DNA from: an uncultured Sphingomonadaceae bacterium
Lineage (GTDB): Bacteria; Pseudomonadota; Alphaproteobacteria; Sphingomonadales; Sphingomonadaceae
Length of the DNA stretch: 64,000 nucleotides
Reading direction: 5' to 3'
Assembly: GCA_947499255.1 (NCBI GenBank)
Contig: CANMNF010000002.1
Span: 942,430-1,006,429 of the forward strand
The position numbers and the translations under genes were made by a program. The stretch's first letter is position 1. Every line of letters starts with the position of its first letter. A model generated the notes under the pieces. The model had not been told where the DNA came from, ran no database searches, and worked only from the letters and a program-made list of their open reading frames with translations. This document shows, one piece after another, positions 17,329 through 32,810 of the stretch.

Positions 17329-18034
17329 CCGCGTTTCACCAGTTCAAGCGCTTGCGAGGTGTAAAACCCGCTGGAGACACGGTGACTGCGGCCAATGCGC
17401 CAATCTGGCAATTGCGCTAGAGCGCTGCGCAATTCGTCTTCGTTCACCGGCATGATGGCAGGCGCACGGTCACTGCGCGGGAAGAACTTGCCGACCTTAT
17501 GCATCGCGCCCAGCATTTTGGTGTGCGGAGCAAAAGTGAACACCATCGAAGAAGCGCACCGCTGGCCAAGGCGGGCCAGCGTGGTAACGATGTCGGAAGC
17601 ATCATAATGGATCAGCGAATCCATCGCGGCAACATGGTCAAACGCGCCCAAAGCCGGGTCCGTCATATCGCCCACATGCCAAGTAACTTTGCCGTGACCG
17701 ATAAAGCCGGGGCTACGCTCACGCGCCACATCGATCAGACCGCCTGCAATATCGACGCCGGTAACTTCGGCACCCCGACAAGCTGCCAGCGTGCTAAGCG
17801 CGCCAGTGCCGCAACCGGCATCCAGCACGCGGCAACGGCGCAAATCTTCAGGCAACCAGCTCATCAAAGTCGAACGCATTTCATCGCGGCCCGCGCGCAC
17901 CGTTGCGCGGATGCCGCTGACCTTGGCGTCCGATGTCAGATCAATCCACGCTTTGCGCGCCGTCCCATCGAAATACGCGGCGAGATTTTCGCGTTTGGTT
18001 TCATAGGCCGATGGCAAAGGGGCGCGGCTGGCCA

Positions 18035-18035
<1 letters not shown>
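17325..18035 (-). CDS. bchM: Mg-protoporphyrin IX O-methyltransferase
   Basis: 236 residues. Uses S-adenosylmethionine to methylate the C13 propionate of Mg-protoporphyrin IX. SAM-binding motif VLDAGCGTGALSTLAACRGAE near residue 70, acidic EVTGVDIAGG, and ATVRAGRDEMRSTLMSWLP typical of BchM. Its ATG shares a base with the bchL stop (TAATG), and it hands product to AcsF encoded in the same block. Confidence 0.96.
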
Positions 18036-22524
<4,489 letters not shown>

Positions 22525-22535
<11 letters not shown>

Positions 22536-24093
22536 AATGCGCTTTCGCATCATACAGCGTTTCAAGGTCAATCTGCGTCAGACCTTGCTCGGCGGCAAAT
22601 TTTTCTGTGTTTTTCCGTGCTTTACCGCGCACAAAAAATGGTATCTTCTTCAGCTCTTTTTGGGCGTCTGCTGTCCACAACTCGCCTTCATTCGCAGGCT
22701 CTGGTGCTGACAGTGGTTCAGACAGTGGCGCAGGAGTGGGCGCTGCCTCTGGCTGCGCGGTGCGCGGGGAATGGGCGGCCAGATGGCTGGCGCCTGCATC
22801 ATCGGCAAATTCAAAATCTTCGCGGAACATGACGAGCAAATGCTCTTCCAAGCCCATCACCAGCGGATGGACCCAGCTATCGAAAATTACGTTTGCGCCT
22901 TCAAAACCCATCTGCGGAGAATGCCGCGCGGGAAAATCCTGCACATGGACGGGTGAAGAGATAACGGCGCAAGGAAGGCCCAGTCGCTTGGCAATATGGC
23001 GTTCCATCTGTGTGCCCAAAACCAGCTCTGGCGAAGCTTCGGCAATGGCTTCTTCTACTGCGAGATGATCGTCTGTAATCAACGCAGGCACATCCAGTTT
23101 TTTCGCAGTTTCGCGCAATTCGCGGGCAAATTCGCGGTTATAACAACCCAACCCGCATACCTCGAAGCCCAGTTCTTCGCTGGCGATGCGCGCTGCCGCA
23201 ATCGCATGGGTGGCATCGCCGAAGATGAAAACGCGCTTGCCGGTCAGGTAAGTGGAATCGACCGAGCGGCTCCACCACGGCATGCGCGAGCCATCATCGT
23301 CCAAGGCAGGGGCTGGATCAACGCCGGCTAGCGCTGCAACAGAGCGGATAAACTCACGCGTCGCGCCAACGCCTATGGGGACAATGCGAATGGCGGGTTG
23401 ATCAAACGTCTTTTCAAGCCAGCGCGCGGCTTCTTCACCGATTTCTGGATAGAGCACGATGTTGAAATCAGCTGCGCCGATTTGGGTAATGTCTTGCGGG
23501 CTTGCTCCCAAAGGCGCGACCAGATTGACTTCAATGCCCAGCGCATCACAAATCTTGCGAATTTCAATCACATCATCGCGGTGGCGAAAGCCCAGACCCG
23601 CTGGACCAAGGATATTGACCAGTGCCACCTCGCCTTTGCGCGGAGTGACGGATTTGTCGGCCAGATTGCGGACAATCTGGTAAAATGTCTCGGACGCGCC
23701 CCAATTTTCCTTGCGGCTATAGCTTGGCAGTTCGAGCGGGATGGCCGGGCAGGGCAAATCCATCGCTTCGGCAAGGCCGGCAGGATCATCCTGAATAAGC
23801 TCCGCGGTGCACGATGCGCCCACAATCATCGCTTGCGGTTTGAAACGTTCGGCGGCCTCGCGCGCAGCTTGTTGGAAAAGGTCAGCGGTGTCTTTACCCA
23901 GATCGCGCGCTTCGAAAGTGGTGTAAGTGACAGGCGGGCGTTGACCGCGCCGCTCGATCATCGTGAACAGCAAATCGGCATAGGTATCGCCCTGCGGTGC
24001 ATGCAGCACATAATGCAGATGCTTCATCCCCGTTGCCACGCGCATTGCGCCAACATGGGGCGGGCCTTCATATGTCCAGACAGCTAGCTGCAT
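22525..24093 (-). CDS. bchB: Dark-operative protochlorophyllide reductase subunit B
   Basis: 522 residues. NifK-like half of the BchNB catalytic component. The N-terminus [20 protein letters not shown] carries Asp36 (in GDTYAD), known to be the unusual Asp ligand of the NB 4Fe-4S cluster, and [14 protein letters not shown] follows. The C-terminal light-independent reductase domain ([19 protein letters not shown]) is joined by an Ala/Pro/Glu-rich linker at about 435-475. Three nt after bchN. Confidence 0.97.
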
Positions 24094-24096
24094 ATC

Positions 24097-25907
<1,811 letters not shown>

Positions 25908-25953
25908 GTTCGGAGATACTGCCTCCTTAGATTGAGTCGGAGTCTTACGCCTC

Positions 25954-25969
25954 GACACTGCAAAGTGTC
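25954..25969. repeat. Inverted repeat next to the bchF operator
   Basis: GACACT-GCAA-AGTGTC is a perfect 6-bp inverted repeat with a 4-nt spacer. It overlaps the first half of the PpsR-type site at 25966 and lies within the predicted bchF promoter spacer. Confidence 0.55.
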
Positions 25970-25983
25970 AATCTATCTTGACG
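25966..25983. promoter_or_regulatory. PpsR/CrtJ-type operator overlapping the bchF -35
   Basis: TGTCAATCTATCTTGACG: palindromic arms TGTCAA/TTGACG six bases apart, one base off TGT-N12-ACA. Read on the - strand, TTGACA (25971-25966) could be the -35 of bchF, with GTAAGA or TAAGAC 17-18 nt on as a weak -10. A weaker related site (CGACAA-N6-TTGACA) starts at about 25982. Shared by divergent ppaA. Confidence 0.7.
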
Positions 25984-26120
25984 ACAATCTAAATTGACAC
26001 AGGCGATTGCTATCTCATTGACACAAGGGTACGCTGCCAATCTGGCTGGAGTCGGATTTGATCCAAGGCGGCTCACCAGATCGACGCAATCTGCGCCGCA
26101 ACCAGACTGGGAGAGTCTGT

Positions 26121-27017
26121 ATGGCTTGGGTAATAGGAAAAAGCTTCGCTGAACTCAGCTGGGCGCAAATGATGCCAGCGATCCGCAAAAGAAGCGCATC
26201 GCCAAAGTCGCATCTGCGCGATGCACCAAAACCGCGAACAGCGGACCTTGATGAGTTGATTGAAGGCGAAATCATACCGCGCCTGATGATGGCGCACACA
26301 GCGGATGTTGTGACATTCCCGCGCGCTGGCAATTCTAAAGTATCGCGTGAAGAGGCGGAACGTTTTGCCGGATTGCCGCTCATCGCGGATTCATCTGAAT
26401 TGATGGAAGAAGTCGACATGATGTTGGCTCGCGGTGTTTGTGTTGAATCTATCTTGATCGATTTGCTGGCACCATCTGCGCGCAAATTGGGCAAGTGCTG
26501 GGAGGATGATGTTTGCGATTTTGTAGATGTCACCGTTGGTTTGACGCGGCTGCACGAAGTGTTGCGCGAAGTGGCTTCGAAGTCGCCCGGTTTGCTGGGG
26601 CAGGTGAACGGTCCGCGTTCTGCGCTGTTTTCGCCAATGCCAGGTGATCAACACAATTTCGGTACGCTTATGATAGAAGAGATCTTTAGCCGGGCTGGAT
26701 GGAATAGCAGTTTGCTTGTCGCACCGACCCGATCAGAACTATTGGACGAAGTTGCCAGCCAACCTTTCGATGTGATTGGATTGACGCTTAGCAATGATTG
26801 CTCTAGCCGCGCGCTTACAGGTCTGATCACTGCCATTCGTAGTGTGTCGGCTAATCCGCAAATTCAGGTTTTAATCGGTGGCCGCTCGGTCAACGCTAAC
26901 CCCCTGATAGCAGACGAAGTTGGTGCCGATGGCACCGCTGACAATGCGCAATCGGCACTTGTGCTGGCGGATCAATTGGTAATCGAATCGCAGCCACTTC
27001 TGGTCTCTGCGATCTAA
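26121..27017 (+). CDS. ppaA: Cobalamin-binding photosynthesis regulator PpaA/AerR
   Basis: 298 residues from ATG 26121 (GGGAGAG upstream; the frame opens at a TTG 63 nt earlier). The C-terminal half is a B12-binding domain with DQHNFG (176-181) matching the DxHxxG cobalamin motif, His178 being the expected cobalt ligand, then FDVIGLTLSND and IQVLIGGRSVN. AerR/PpaA proteins bind B12 and modulate the PpsR/CrtJ repressor in response to light and oxygen. The next gene is ppsR, 13 nt away. Confidence 0.92.
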   Translation: MAWVIGKSFAELSWAQMMPAIRKRSASPKSHLRDAPKPRTADLDELIEGEIIPRLMMAHTADVVTFPRAGNSKVSREEAERFAGLPLIADSSELMEEVDMMLARGVCVESILIDLLAPSARKLGKCWEDDVCDFVDVTVGLTRLHEVLREVASKSPGLLGQVNGPRSALFSPMPGDQHNFGTLMIEEIFSRAGWNSSLLVAPTRSELLDEVASQPFDVIGLTLSNDCSSRALTGLITAIRSVSANPQIQVLIGGRSVNANPLIADEVGADGTADNAQSALVLADQLVIESQPLLVSAI

Positions 27018-27030
27018 TTCGGAGAAGGGC

Positions 27031-28476
27031 GTGCTCACTCGAAAGCACTCGATTGAAGACAAGCGCCCGCTTTCGAACGCCAGCCATTTGCATGGCTGGC
27101 TGGGAGCGGATGGCGCAGCGCGTCTCGCCATGCTCGCCGGCGATATTACTTTGGTTGTCGATGGCAAAGGGCAGATCCTTGATGGTTCTGCCAATAGCGA
27201 TCAGTTTCCCGATTTGGATCAATGGATTGGTTCTGATTGGCTGGAAATCGTAACGGTGGAAAGCCGCCCTAAAGTGATGGAATTGCTTTCCGCTGCACGC
27301 AAAATGGGCCTGCAGCAATGGCGGCAAGTGAACCACCCTTCCGCCAATGGCGATATTCCCATCCGCTTTGCCCTGCTTGGCACCGCTGACAAGGATCGCT
27401 TTATTGCCGTGGGTCGCGATTTGCGCGAAGCAGCAGCTTTACAGCAACGTATTTTGCAGGCGCAGCAATCGCTCGAGCGTGATTATTCCAAACTGCGGCA
27501 AGTTGAAAAACGGTTCCGCATGTTGTTTGAACTCTCATCACAGCCAGTGCTGGTGGTTGAAGTGTCAAGCAATCGTATTCGCGAAGCCAATCCTGCGGCG
27601 CATCGGTTGTTGGGCGCGGGTGCTGGTTCCTTGGCGGGGAGCCGTCTGCCCAGCCTGTTTGCAAAAGATTCGCGTGACCGTGTCCTGGCCCATATCGGTT
27701 CGGCCATGTCGGCGCGCGGTGTCGCACCTGTGAAGGTGGAATTGGCAAAAGATGCAGGTGCCGCGCTGCTTTCAGCAACAGGTTTTGTACAACAAGGCGA
27801 GCAATATCTGCTGCTTCGCCTGAGTGATCCCGATGATGGCGATCCATCGCTGCGCGCGCCTACCGAAAGCATCGTTGCGCAAATGCCCGATGCAATGGTC
27901 ATCGCTGACCGTGATATGAATGTATGCAGCGCCAACCTCGCTTTTGTGGAATTGGTGCAGGCGGCCAGCGAAGATCAGCTGCGCGGCGTTCCGCTATCAA
28001 CATTCGTTGGCCGGCCCGGCATCGATCTGGAAGCGATTGCCAAGCAGATCGAATCCGATGGTTTTGCCCGCAATGTCAGCACCATTATTCGCGCAGATGA
28101 AAATGGCTTTGATGAGCCTGTCGAGCTTTCCGCTGTCCGCACCAGCGAGGAATCGCCACATTTTGGTTTCGTAATTCGCCCAGTGGGGCGCAGGATGCGC
28201 GATCTTCCGCCATCCAACGATGATTTGCCGCGTTCGGTTGAACAATTGACCGATCTTGTTGGCCGCATGTCATTGAAAGACATTGTGCGTGAAAGCACCG
28301 ATTTGATTGAGCGTTTGTGTATTGAAGCTGCGCTTTCTTACACCAAAGACAACCGCGCTTCTGCTGCCGAAATTCTCGGCCTTAGCCGTCAGAGCCTGTA
28401 TTCCAAACTTCACCGTTATGGACTGACAAGCAGAGCTGACGGCAATGGCGCAGCCGCCTCTGAAAAGAACGGCTGA
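27031..28476 (+). CDS. ppsR: Photosynthesis gene repressor PpsR/CrtJ
   Basis: 481 residues, GTG start with GGAGAAGGG upstream. Three PAS-like regions (about 35-130, 160-270 and 285-390), linked by a helical stretch rich in Gln/Arg (QQRILQAQQSLERDYSKL), and a C-terminal Fis-type helix-turn-helix (ASAAEILGLSRQSLYSKLHRYGL). Cys430, just before the helix-turn-helix (LIERLCIEAAL), corresponds to the redox-sensitive Cys of CrtJ/PpsR. The family binds TGT-N12-ACA palindromes and represses bch, crt and puc genes aerobically. Such sites are visible at several places in this cluster, including just after its own gene. Confidence 0.94.
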   Translation: MLTRKHSIEDKRPLSNASHLHGWLGADGAARLAMLAGDITLVVDGKGQILDGSANSDQFPDLDQWIGSDWLEIVTVESRPKVMELLSAARKMGLQQWRQVNHPSANGDIPIRFALLGTADKDRFIAVGRDLREAAALQQRILQAQQSLERDYSKLRQVEKRFRMLFELSSQPVLVVEVSSNRIREANPAAHRLLGAGAGSLAGSRLPSLFAKDSRDRVLAHIGSAMSARGVAPVKVELAKDAGAALLSATGFVQQGEQYLLLRLSDPDDGDPSLRAPTESIVAQMPDAMVIADRDMNVCSANLAFVELVQAASEDQLRGVPLSTFVGRPGIDLEAIAKQIESDGFARNVSTIIRADENGFDEPVELSAVRTSEESPHFGFVIRPVGRRMRDLPPSNDDLPRSVEQLTDLVGRMSLKDIVRESTDLIERLCIEAALSYTKDNRASAAEILGLSRQSLYSKLHRYGLTSRADGNGAAASEKNG

Positions 28477-28486
28477 CTCCAATAAC

Positions 28487-28504
28487 TGTCAAAAAGAATT
28501 GACG
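28487..28504. promoter_or_regulatory. PpsR/CrtJ-type operator and -35 of bchG
   Basis: TGTCAAAAAGAATTGACG has arms TGTCAA/TTGACG. TTGACG (28499-28504) can serve as -35 with TAGCGT (28522-28527) as -10 after exactly 17 nt. The bases after it, CTTTG, recur at the bchF and bchC sites. Confidence 0.68.
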
Positions 28505-28533
28505 CTTTGTCTTGTCAGGCATAGCGTCCTTCC

Positions 28534-29436
28534 ATGGTCAAAACGGTTGCCTCGACTCCGCCTGTGCCGCTTCCGGCGGTGCGCGATGTTGTAGAGCTGC
28601 TCAAACCTGTCACATGGTTCCCCCCGATGTGGGCCTTTATGTGCGGCGTGGTGTCGTCTGGCGTTGCAATTACGGAAAACTGGATTTTGCTTGTCGCTGG
28701 CATTGTGCTGGCCGGTCCGCTTGTTTGCGGGACCAGTCAGGCTGTAAATGATTGGTATGATCGCCATGTCGATGCGATCAATGAACCCAACCGTCCCATT
28801 CCCTCTGGCCGGATAGCAGGCAATTGGGGTTTGCGCATTGCGTTGATCGGCTCGCTGATTTCGCTGGGCGTTGGTGCGCTGATTGGACCTTGGGTGGTGG
28901 CCGCGACATTCGTGGCTTTGCTTTTGGCATGGGGTTACAGCGCGCCGCCATTTCGCTTCAAGACCAATGGCTGGCTTGGCCCCTTTGTGGTGGGTTTGAG
29001 CTATGAAGGGTTAAGCTGGTTTACAGGCGCCAGCGCCATGGCCGGAGCGCTGCCAGCTGGCACTATCCTGCTGGTGCTTGGTCTTTATAGTCTGGGCGCA
29101 CACGGCATCATGGTCCTCAATGATTTCAAGGCGGTGGAAGGTGACAAGGCAACAGGGCTCCGCTCTTTGCCGGTTACCCTTGGCGTGCGGCGTGCAGCAT
29201 TGGTGGCCTGTGCAACAATGGCGGTGCCGCAAATCGCTGTAATTGCGCTGCTGGGCCTTTGGGGGATGACGCTTAGTGCGATGGTTGTGGGCATTTTGAC
29301 AGCGGTGCAACTGGCTTTGATGCCGCGCTTGATCAGCGATCCGGCGCGCTTTGCACCTTGGTATAATGCAACAGGAGTGATGCTCTACGTGCTGGGCATG
29401 TTGGCCGCAGCACTGGGGCTTGGAGGGTATATCTGA
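28534..29436 (+). CDS. bchG: Bacteriochlorophyll synthase (geranylgeranyl/phytyl transferase)
   Basis: 300 residues. UbiA-type membrane prenyltransferase, about 8-9 helices, that esterifies bacteriochlorophyllide a. Signatures: ELLKPVTWFPPMWAFMCGVVSSG, prenyl-diphosphate motif NDWYDRHVDAINEPNRPIPSG and GAHGIMVLNDFKAVEGD. No Shine-Dalgarno sequence precedes the ATG, and the predicted transcription start falls at or next to it, so the message may be leaderless. Stop overlaps the next start (TGATG). Confidence 0.96.
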   Translation: MVKTVASTPPVPLPAVRDVVELLKPVTWFPPMWAFMCGVVSSGVAITENWILLVAGIVLAGPLVCGTSQAVNDWYDRHVDAINEPNRPIPSGRIAGNWGLRIALIGSLISLGVGALIGPWVVAATFVALLLAWGYSAPPFRFKTNGWLGPFVVGLSYEGLSWFTGASAMAGALPAGTILLVLGLYSLGAHGIMVLNDFKAVEGDKATGLRSLPVTLGVRRAALVACATMAVPQIAVIALLGLWGMTLSAMVVGILTAVQLALMPRLISDPARFAPWYNATGVMLYVLGMLAAALGLGGYI

Positions 29437-30788
29437 TGGCAGAAACGCTCGACGGACGGGGTCTGGCGCAAGAAAGTCAAACGGCAATAAGTGCAACCGG
29501 AATGGGTTGGCCAGGGATTGTCCGGTTGGGCTTTGTACAGGCGGCGATTGGCGCGATTGTCATGTTGACAACCAGCTTGCTCAACCGCGTGATGGTGGTG
29601 GAATATACGCTGGTTGCTGGTATTCCAGCGGGCCTTGTTGCGTGGCATTATGCCGTGCAGCTGACGCGGCCTTTCTGGGGCCATGGCTCTGACAAAGGAC
29701 GCGAACGCACGCCTTGGATACTTGGCGGCATGGCTTTGCTGGGGATGGGCGCGTTGATCGCGGTCAATGCCACTATTGTGATGGCCGATATGCGTGTGGC
29801 GGGTGGTTTGGTGGCCGTGTTGGGTTTCACCATGATCGGTGCAGGCGTTGGCGCAGCGGGCACTTCGATGCTGGCATTCCTCGCCTCCAGCGTTGCGCCT
29901 GAACGACGAGCGGCTGCCGCTGCGACGACATGGATCATGATGGTTGCAGGCATCGTGATTTCGGCAGGAATAGCGGGCGCAATGCTAGAACCCTTTACTC
30001 CGCAACGTCTTGCGGTTGTGTCCAGCGGCGTTGTTTTGACAGCTTTGGTTGTGACCTTTGTTGCGCTCTTTAAGCTTGAAGCAAACACTGCGCCTTTGCC
30101 TGTTGATCGGCGCAAAAACTTGCGTGATCTGCCCACCCCCAGCTTTGCCGATGCGCTGCGTGAAATATTGCACGAAGGCGCAGCGCGGCGCTTCACATTG
30201 TTCATCTTTGTCTCAATGCTTGCCTATTCGATGCAGGATTTGATCCTTGAGCCGTTTGCCGGTTTGGTGTTCGGAATGACGCCGGGGCAATCGACCCAAT
30301 TGGCGGGCATTCAACATGGCGGCGTGCTTGTCGGTATGATCTTGGCTGGCGTTGGCGGCAGCGCGTTTGCGGGCCGCAAGCTCACAGATTTGCGGCTGTG
30401 GATCGTGGTCGGATGCATTGGTTCGGGCATGGCACTGGCCGGATTGGCGATGGCCGCATCCAACGGCCTTGGCTGGCCGCTTGAAGCCAACGTCTTTGTG
30501 CTCGGCTTTTTCAATGGTGTCTTTGCAGTTTCTGCGATTGGCGCGATGATGGGTCTGGCAGGCGCAGGCGAACGGACGGGCGAAGGCGTGCGCATGGGCG
30601 TTTGGGGTGCCGCACAAGCGATAGCTTTTGGCCTTGGCGGGCTGCTTGGCGCGATAGGCGTGGATCTTGCCCGCCGCGCTCAGGAGCAGGATGCAGGTGC
30701 ATTCCAGCTTATCTTTGCGATTGAGGCAGTTTTGTTTGTGGTTGCGGCAGGGCTTGCCATTCATGCCGCTGCGAAGAATAAGGGATAG
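29436..30788 (+). CDS. PucC-family MFS protein between bchG and bchP
   Basis: 450 residues, about 12 helices. PucC-type N-terminal half (GWPGIVRLGFVQAAIGAIV, LLNRVMVVEYTLVAGIPAGL, RPFWGHGSDKGRERTPWILGG). Often called Bch2 or ORF428 in purple-bacterial clusters. Presumed to handle bacteriochlorophyll or antenna assembly, but its exact role is unproved. Paralogue of lhaA at 15889-17328, in the conserved G-(pucC)-P order. Confidence 0.88.
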   Translation: MAETLDGRGLAQESQTAISATGMGWPGIVRLGFVQAAIGAIVMLTTSLLNRVMVVEYTLVAGIPAGLVAWHYAVQLTRPFWGHGSDKGRERTPWILGGMALLGMGALIAVNATIVMADMRVAGGLVAVLGFTMIGAGVGAAGTSMLAFLASSVAPERRAAAAATTWIMMVAGIVISAGIAGAMLEPFTPQRLAVVSSGVVLTALVVTFVALFKLEANTAPLPVDRRKNLRDLPTPSFADALREILHEGAARRFTLFIFVSMLAYSMQDLILEPFAGLVFGMTPGQSTQLAGIQHGGVLVGMILAGVGGSAFAGRKLTDLRLWIVVGCIGSGMALAGLAMAASNGLGWPLEANVFVLGFFNGVFAVSAIGAMMGLAGAGERTGEGVRMGVWGAAQAIAFGLGGLLGAIGVDLARRAQEQDAGAFQLIFAIEAVLFVVAAGLAIHAAAKNKG

Positions 30789-30792
30789 TCCG

Positions 30793-31986
30793 ATGGATCT
30801 GGATATTTATGACGCAGTAGTGGTTGGCGGAGGTCCCGCAGGAGCCACCGCCGCATGTGATCTGGCCAATGCCGGCAGGCGCGTGATGCTGCTCGACCGG
30901 GATGGCCGGATCAAGCCGTGCGGCGGCGCTGTGCCGCCGCGCCTGTTGGAAGATTTCGATGTGCCGCAAAGCTTGCTGGTGGCGCGCGCACGCTCTGCCC
31001 GCATGATCGCGCCATCGGATCGCAAAGTCGATATGCCGGTGGGTGAAATCGGCTATGTCGGCATGGTTGATCGCGATGTTTTTGACGAATGGCTGCGGGT
31101 TCGTGCGCAAAATGCCGGTGCTGAACGCGTGACTGGCGTTTTTGAACGTATCGAGCGTGATGAAACAGGTTCAACTGTAGTTTATCGCCGTGGACGCGGA
31201 GCGCCCGAAGAGCGCATCTGTACCAAGCTGGTGATCGGAGCAGACGGCGCCCGTTCGGCAGTGGCCAAGCAGAACATTCCCGGCGCACAAAACATGAAAT
31301 GCGTTTTTGCCTATCACGAGATTATCAAATCACCTGCCGAAACCCCCGAAGGCTTTGGTGGCACGCGTTGCGACGTGTTTTATCAAGGTAAGCTTTCGCC
31401 CGATTTCTATGCCTGGGTCTTCCCTCATGGCGACACGGCCAGCATCGGCACAGGCAGCGCAGTTAAAGGTTTTTCCCTGCGCGAGGCGATCAAGGATCTG
31501 CGCAGCGATATGGGTCTTTCCGATTGCGAGACGATCCGCCGCGAAGGCGCGCCGTTGCCGCTCAAGCCGCTTAAATGCTGGGACAATGGCCGCGATGTGA
31601 TCCTTGCAGGCGATGCAGCGGGCGTGGTCGCGCCATCATCGGGTGAAGGCATTTATTACGCGATGACCGGCGGACGCCATGTGGCTGGGGCCGCCAATGT
31701 CTTCCTTGCTACTGGCGATGCAAAAGCGCTGGGCAAAGCGCGGGCTACTTTCATGAAAGAACATGGCAAGGTCTTCTGGATCCTCGGCATGATGCAACAT
31801 TTCTGGTATTCAAGCGATAAACGGCGGGAGCGGTTTGTGGCTATGTGTGCGGATAAGGATGTGCAGGAATTGACGTGGCAAGCCTATATGAACAAACGGC
31901 TGGTACGTGCCAAACCCCTGGCACATATCAAGATATTCTTGAAAGATTGTGCGCATTTGCTTGGTTTGAAACCGGTCGCTAGATGA
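30793..31986 (+). CDS. bchP: Geranylgeranyl reductase
   Basis: 397 residues from ATG 30793; an upstream in-frame start at 30667 lies inside the preceding gene and is rejected. FAD-dependent: dinucleotide motif VVVGGGPAGATAACDLA, then RIKPCGGAVPPRLLEDF, and GDAAGVVAPSSGEGIYYAM near residue 275. Reduces three double bonds of the geranylgeranyl tail to phytyl. Overlaps tspO by ATGA. Confidence 0.96.
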   Translation: MDLDIYDAVVVGGGPAGATAACDLANAGRRVMLLDRDGRIKPCGGAVPPRLLEDFDVPQSLLVARARSARMIAPSDRKVDMPVGEIGYVGMVDRDVFDEWLRVRAQNAGAERVTGVFERIERDETGSTVVYRRGRGAPEERICTKLVIGADGARSAVAKQNIPGAQNMKCVFAYHEIIKSPAETPEGFGGTRCDVFYQGKLSPDFYAWVFPHGDTASIGTGSAVKGFSLREAIKDLRSDMGLSDCETIRREGAPLPLKPLKCWDNGRDVILAGDAAGVVAPSSGEGIYYAMTGGRHVAGAANVFLATGDAKALGKARATFMKEHGKVFWILGMMQHFWYSSDKRRERFVAMCADKDVQELTWQAYMNKRLVRAKPLAHIKIFLKDCAHLLGLKPVAR

Positions 31987-32465
31987 GCCGTACCTGGGTT
32001 CTTCCCGTTATTATTGCCGCTTTGGCAGCTCTAGCGGTTGCAGCGCTCGGCGCGACAATCACCGATTTGGGGCCTTGGTATCAAACTCTGGCCAAGCCCG
32101 ATTGGACGCCGCCTGATCCAGCATTTGGTTTGGGTTGGACGGTGATTTTTACACTTACTGCAATGGCGGCGGTCACGGCATGGCGCGCTGCACCAACATC
32201 GCAGGTGAGCGATACGTTGATTGGCCTGTTCGCTTTCAACGCATTTCTCAATATCACCTGGAGCCTGCTCTTCTTCCGTATGCAGCGCCCGGACTGGGCC
32301 TTTGCCGAGCTGATGCTTTTATGGCTTTCGATCCTTGCGCTGATCATCGTATGCTCGCGCTATTCCAAGCTCGCCGGGCTTTTGCTGCTGCCATATCTTA
32401 TTTGGGTGAGCTTTGCCGGCACGCTCAATTGGCATGTGATCGAGCTTAACGGACCTTTCAACTGA
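31983..32465 (+). CDS. tspO: Tryptophan-rich sensory protein TspO/CrtK
   Basis: 160 residues, five membrane helices. Family signature WYQTLAKPDWTPPDPAFGLGWTVIFTL, Trp/Asn-rich NAFLNITWSLLFF, and a C-terminal YLIWVSFAGTLNW. Binds porphyrins, and in Rhodobacter it affects pigment gene expression in response to oxygen. Following bchP is a common place in AAP clusters. Confidence 0.94.
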   Translation: MSRTWVLPVIIAALAALAVAALGATITDLGPWYQTLAKPDWTPPDPAFGLGWTVIFTLTAMAAVTAWRAAPTSQVSDTLIGLFAFNAFLNITWSLLFFRMQRPDWAFAELMLLWLSILALIIVCSRYSKLAGLLLLPYLIWVSFAGTLNWHVIELNGPFN

Positions 32466-32471
32466 GCACCC

Positions 32472-32729
32472 ATGATGGAATGGCTTTTCGCCAGTGGCCA
32501 CGCGGTCGATATCGTTCTTGCCGTTTTGGCAATTGAAGCAATTTGGCTGCGCACCAAAGGACGCAGCGCAATGGACATCGCGTTGCTCATGCTGCCTGCT
32601 GTCGCAATCCTGCTGGCTTTGCGGGCTGCGCTTGTTGGGGCGGACTGGCCGTGGATCGCGGTGCCGCTTGCGCTGTCTTTCCCGGTTCATCTTGCTGATC
32701 TTAAATCACGGTTTGGCAAACGCGATTGA
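32472..32729 (+). CDS. Small membrane protein at the end of the ppaA-tspO block, function unknown
   Basis: 85 residues, three hydrophobic helices (about 10-27, 36-52, 60-75), ending with the charged tail DLKSRFGKRD. Starts 7 nt after tspO, with a GAGCACCC leader but no strong ribosome-binding site, so probably translationally coupled. No family name recognised. Presence in the block suggests a pigment or membrane-assembly role (inference). Confidence 0.75.
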   Translation: MMEWLFASGHAVDIVLAVLAIEAIWLRTKGRSAMDIALLMLPAVAILLALRAALVGADWPWIAVPLALSFPVHLADLKSRFGKRD

Positions 32730-32745
32730 TACATCACCCAAATGA

Positions 32746-32785
32746 ACAATCGCCCGGCCAAGCGATGGCTTAGCCGGACGATTGT
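32746..32785. terminator. Terminator-like hairpin between convergent blocks
   Basis: The stem ACAATCGCCCGGC / GCCGGACGATTGT (one mismatch) encloses a second 4-bp stem AAGC/GCTT. It sits between the small membrane gene and pufC, which converge. No strong T-tract, so it may act mainly as a 3'-end stabiliser. Confidence 0.55.
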
Positions 32786-32810
32786 CCCGATCCCGAATTT
32801 TTGAGGGGGT

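Noticed and set aside
25958-26057. Longer bchF start at 25958
   Set aside because: Would place the first codons within the operator and -35/-10 spacer. The ATG at 25907 has a GGAGG sequence upstream and matches the usual protein length.
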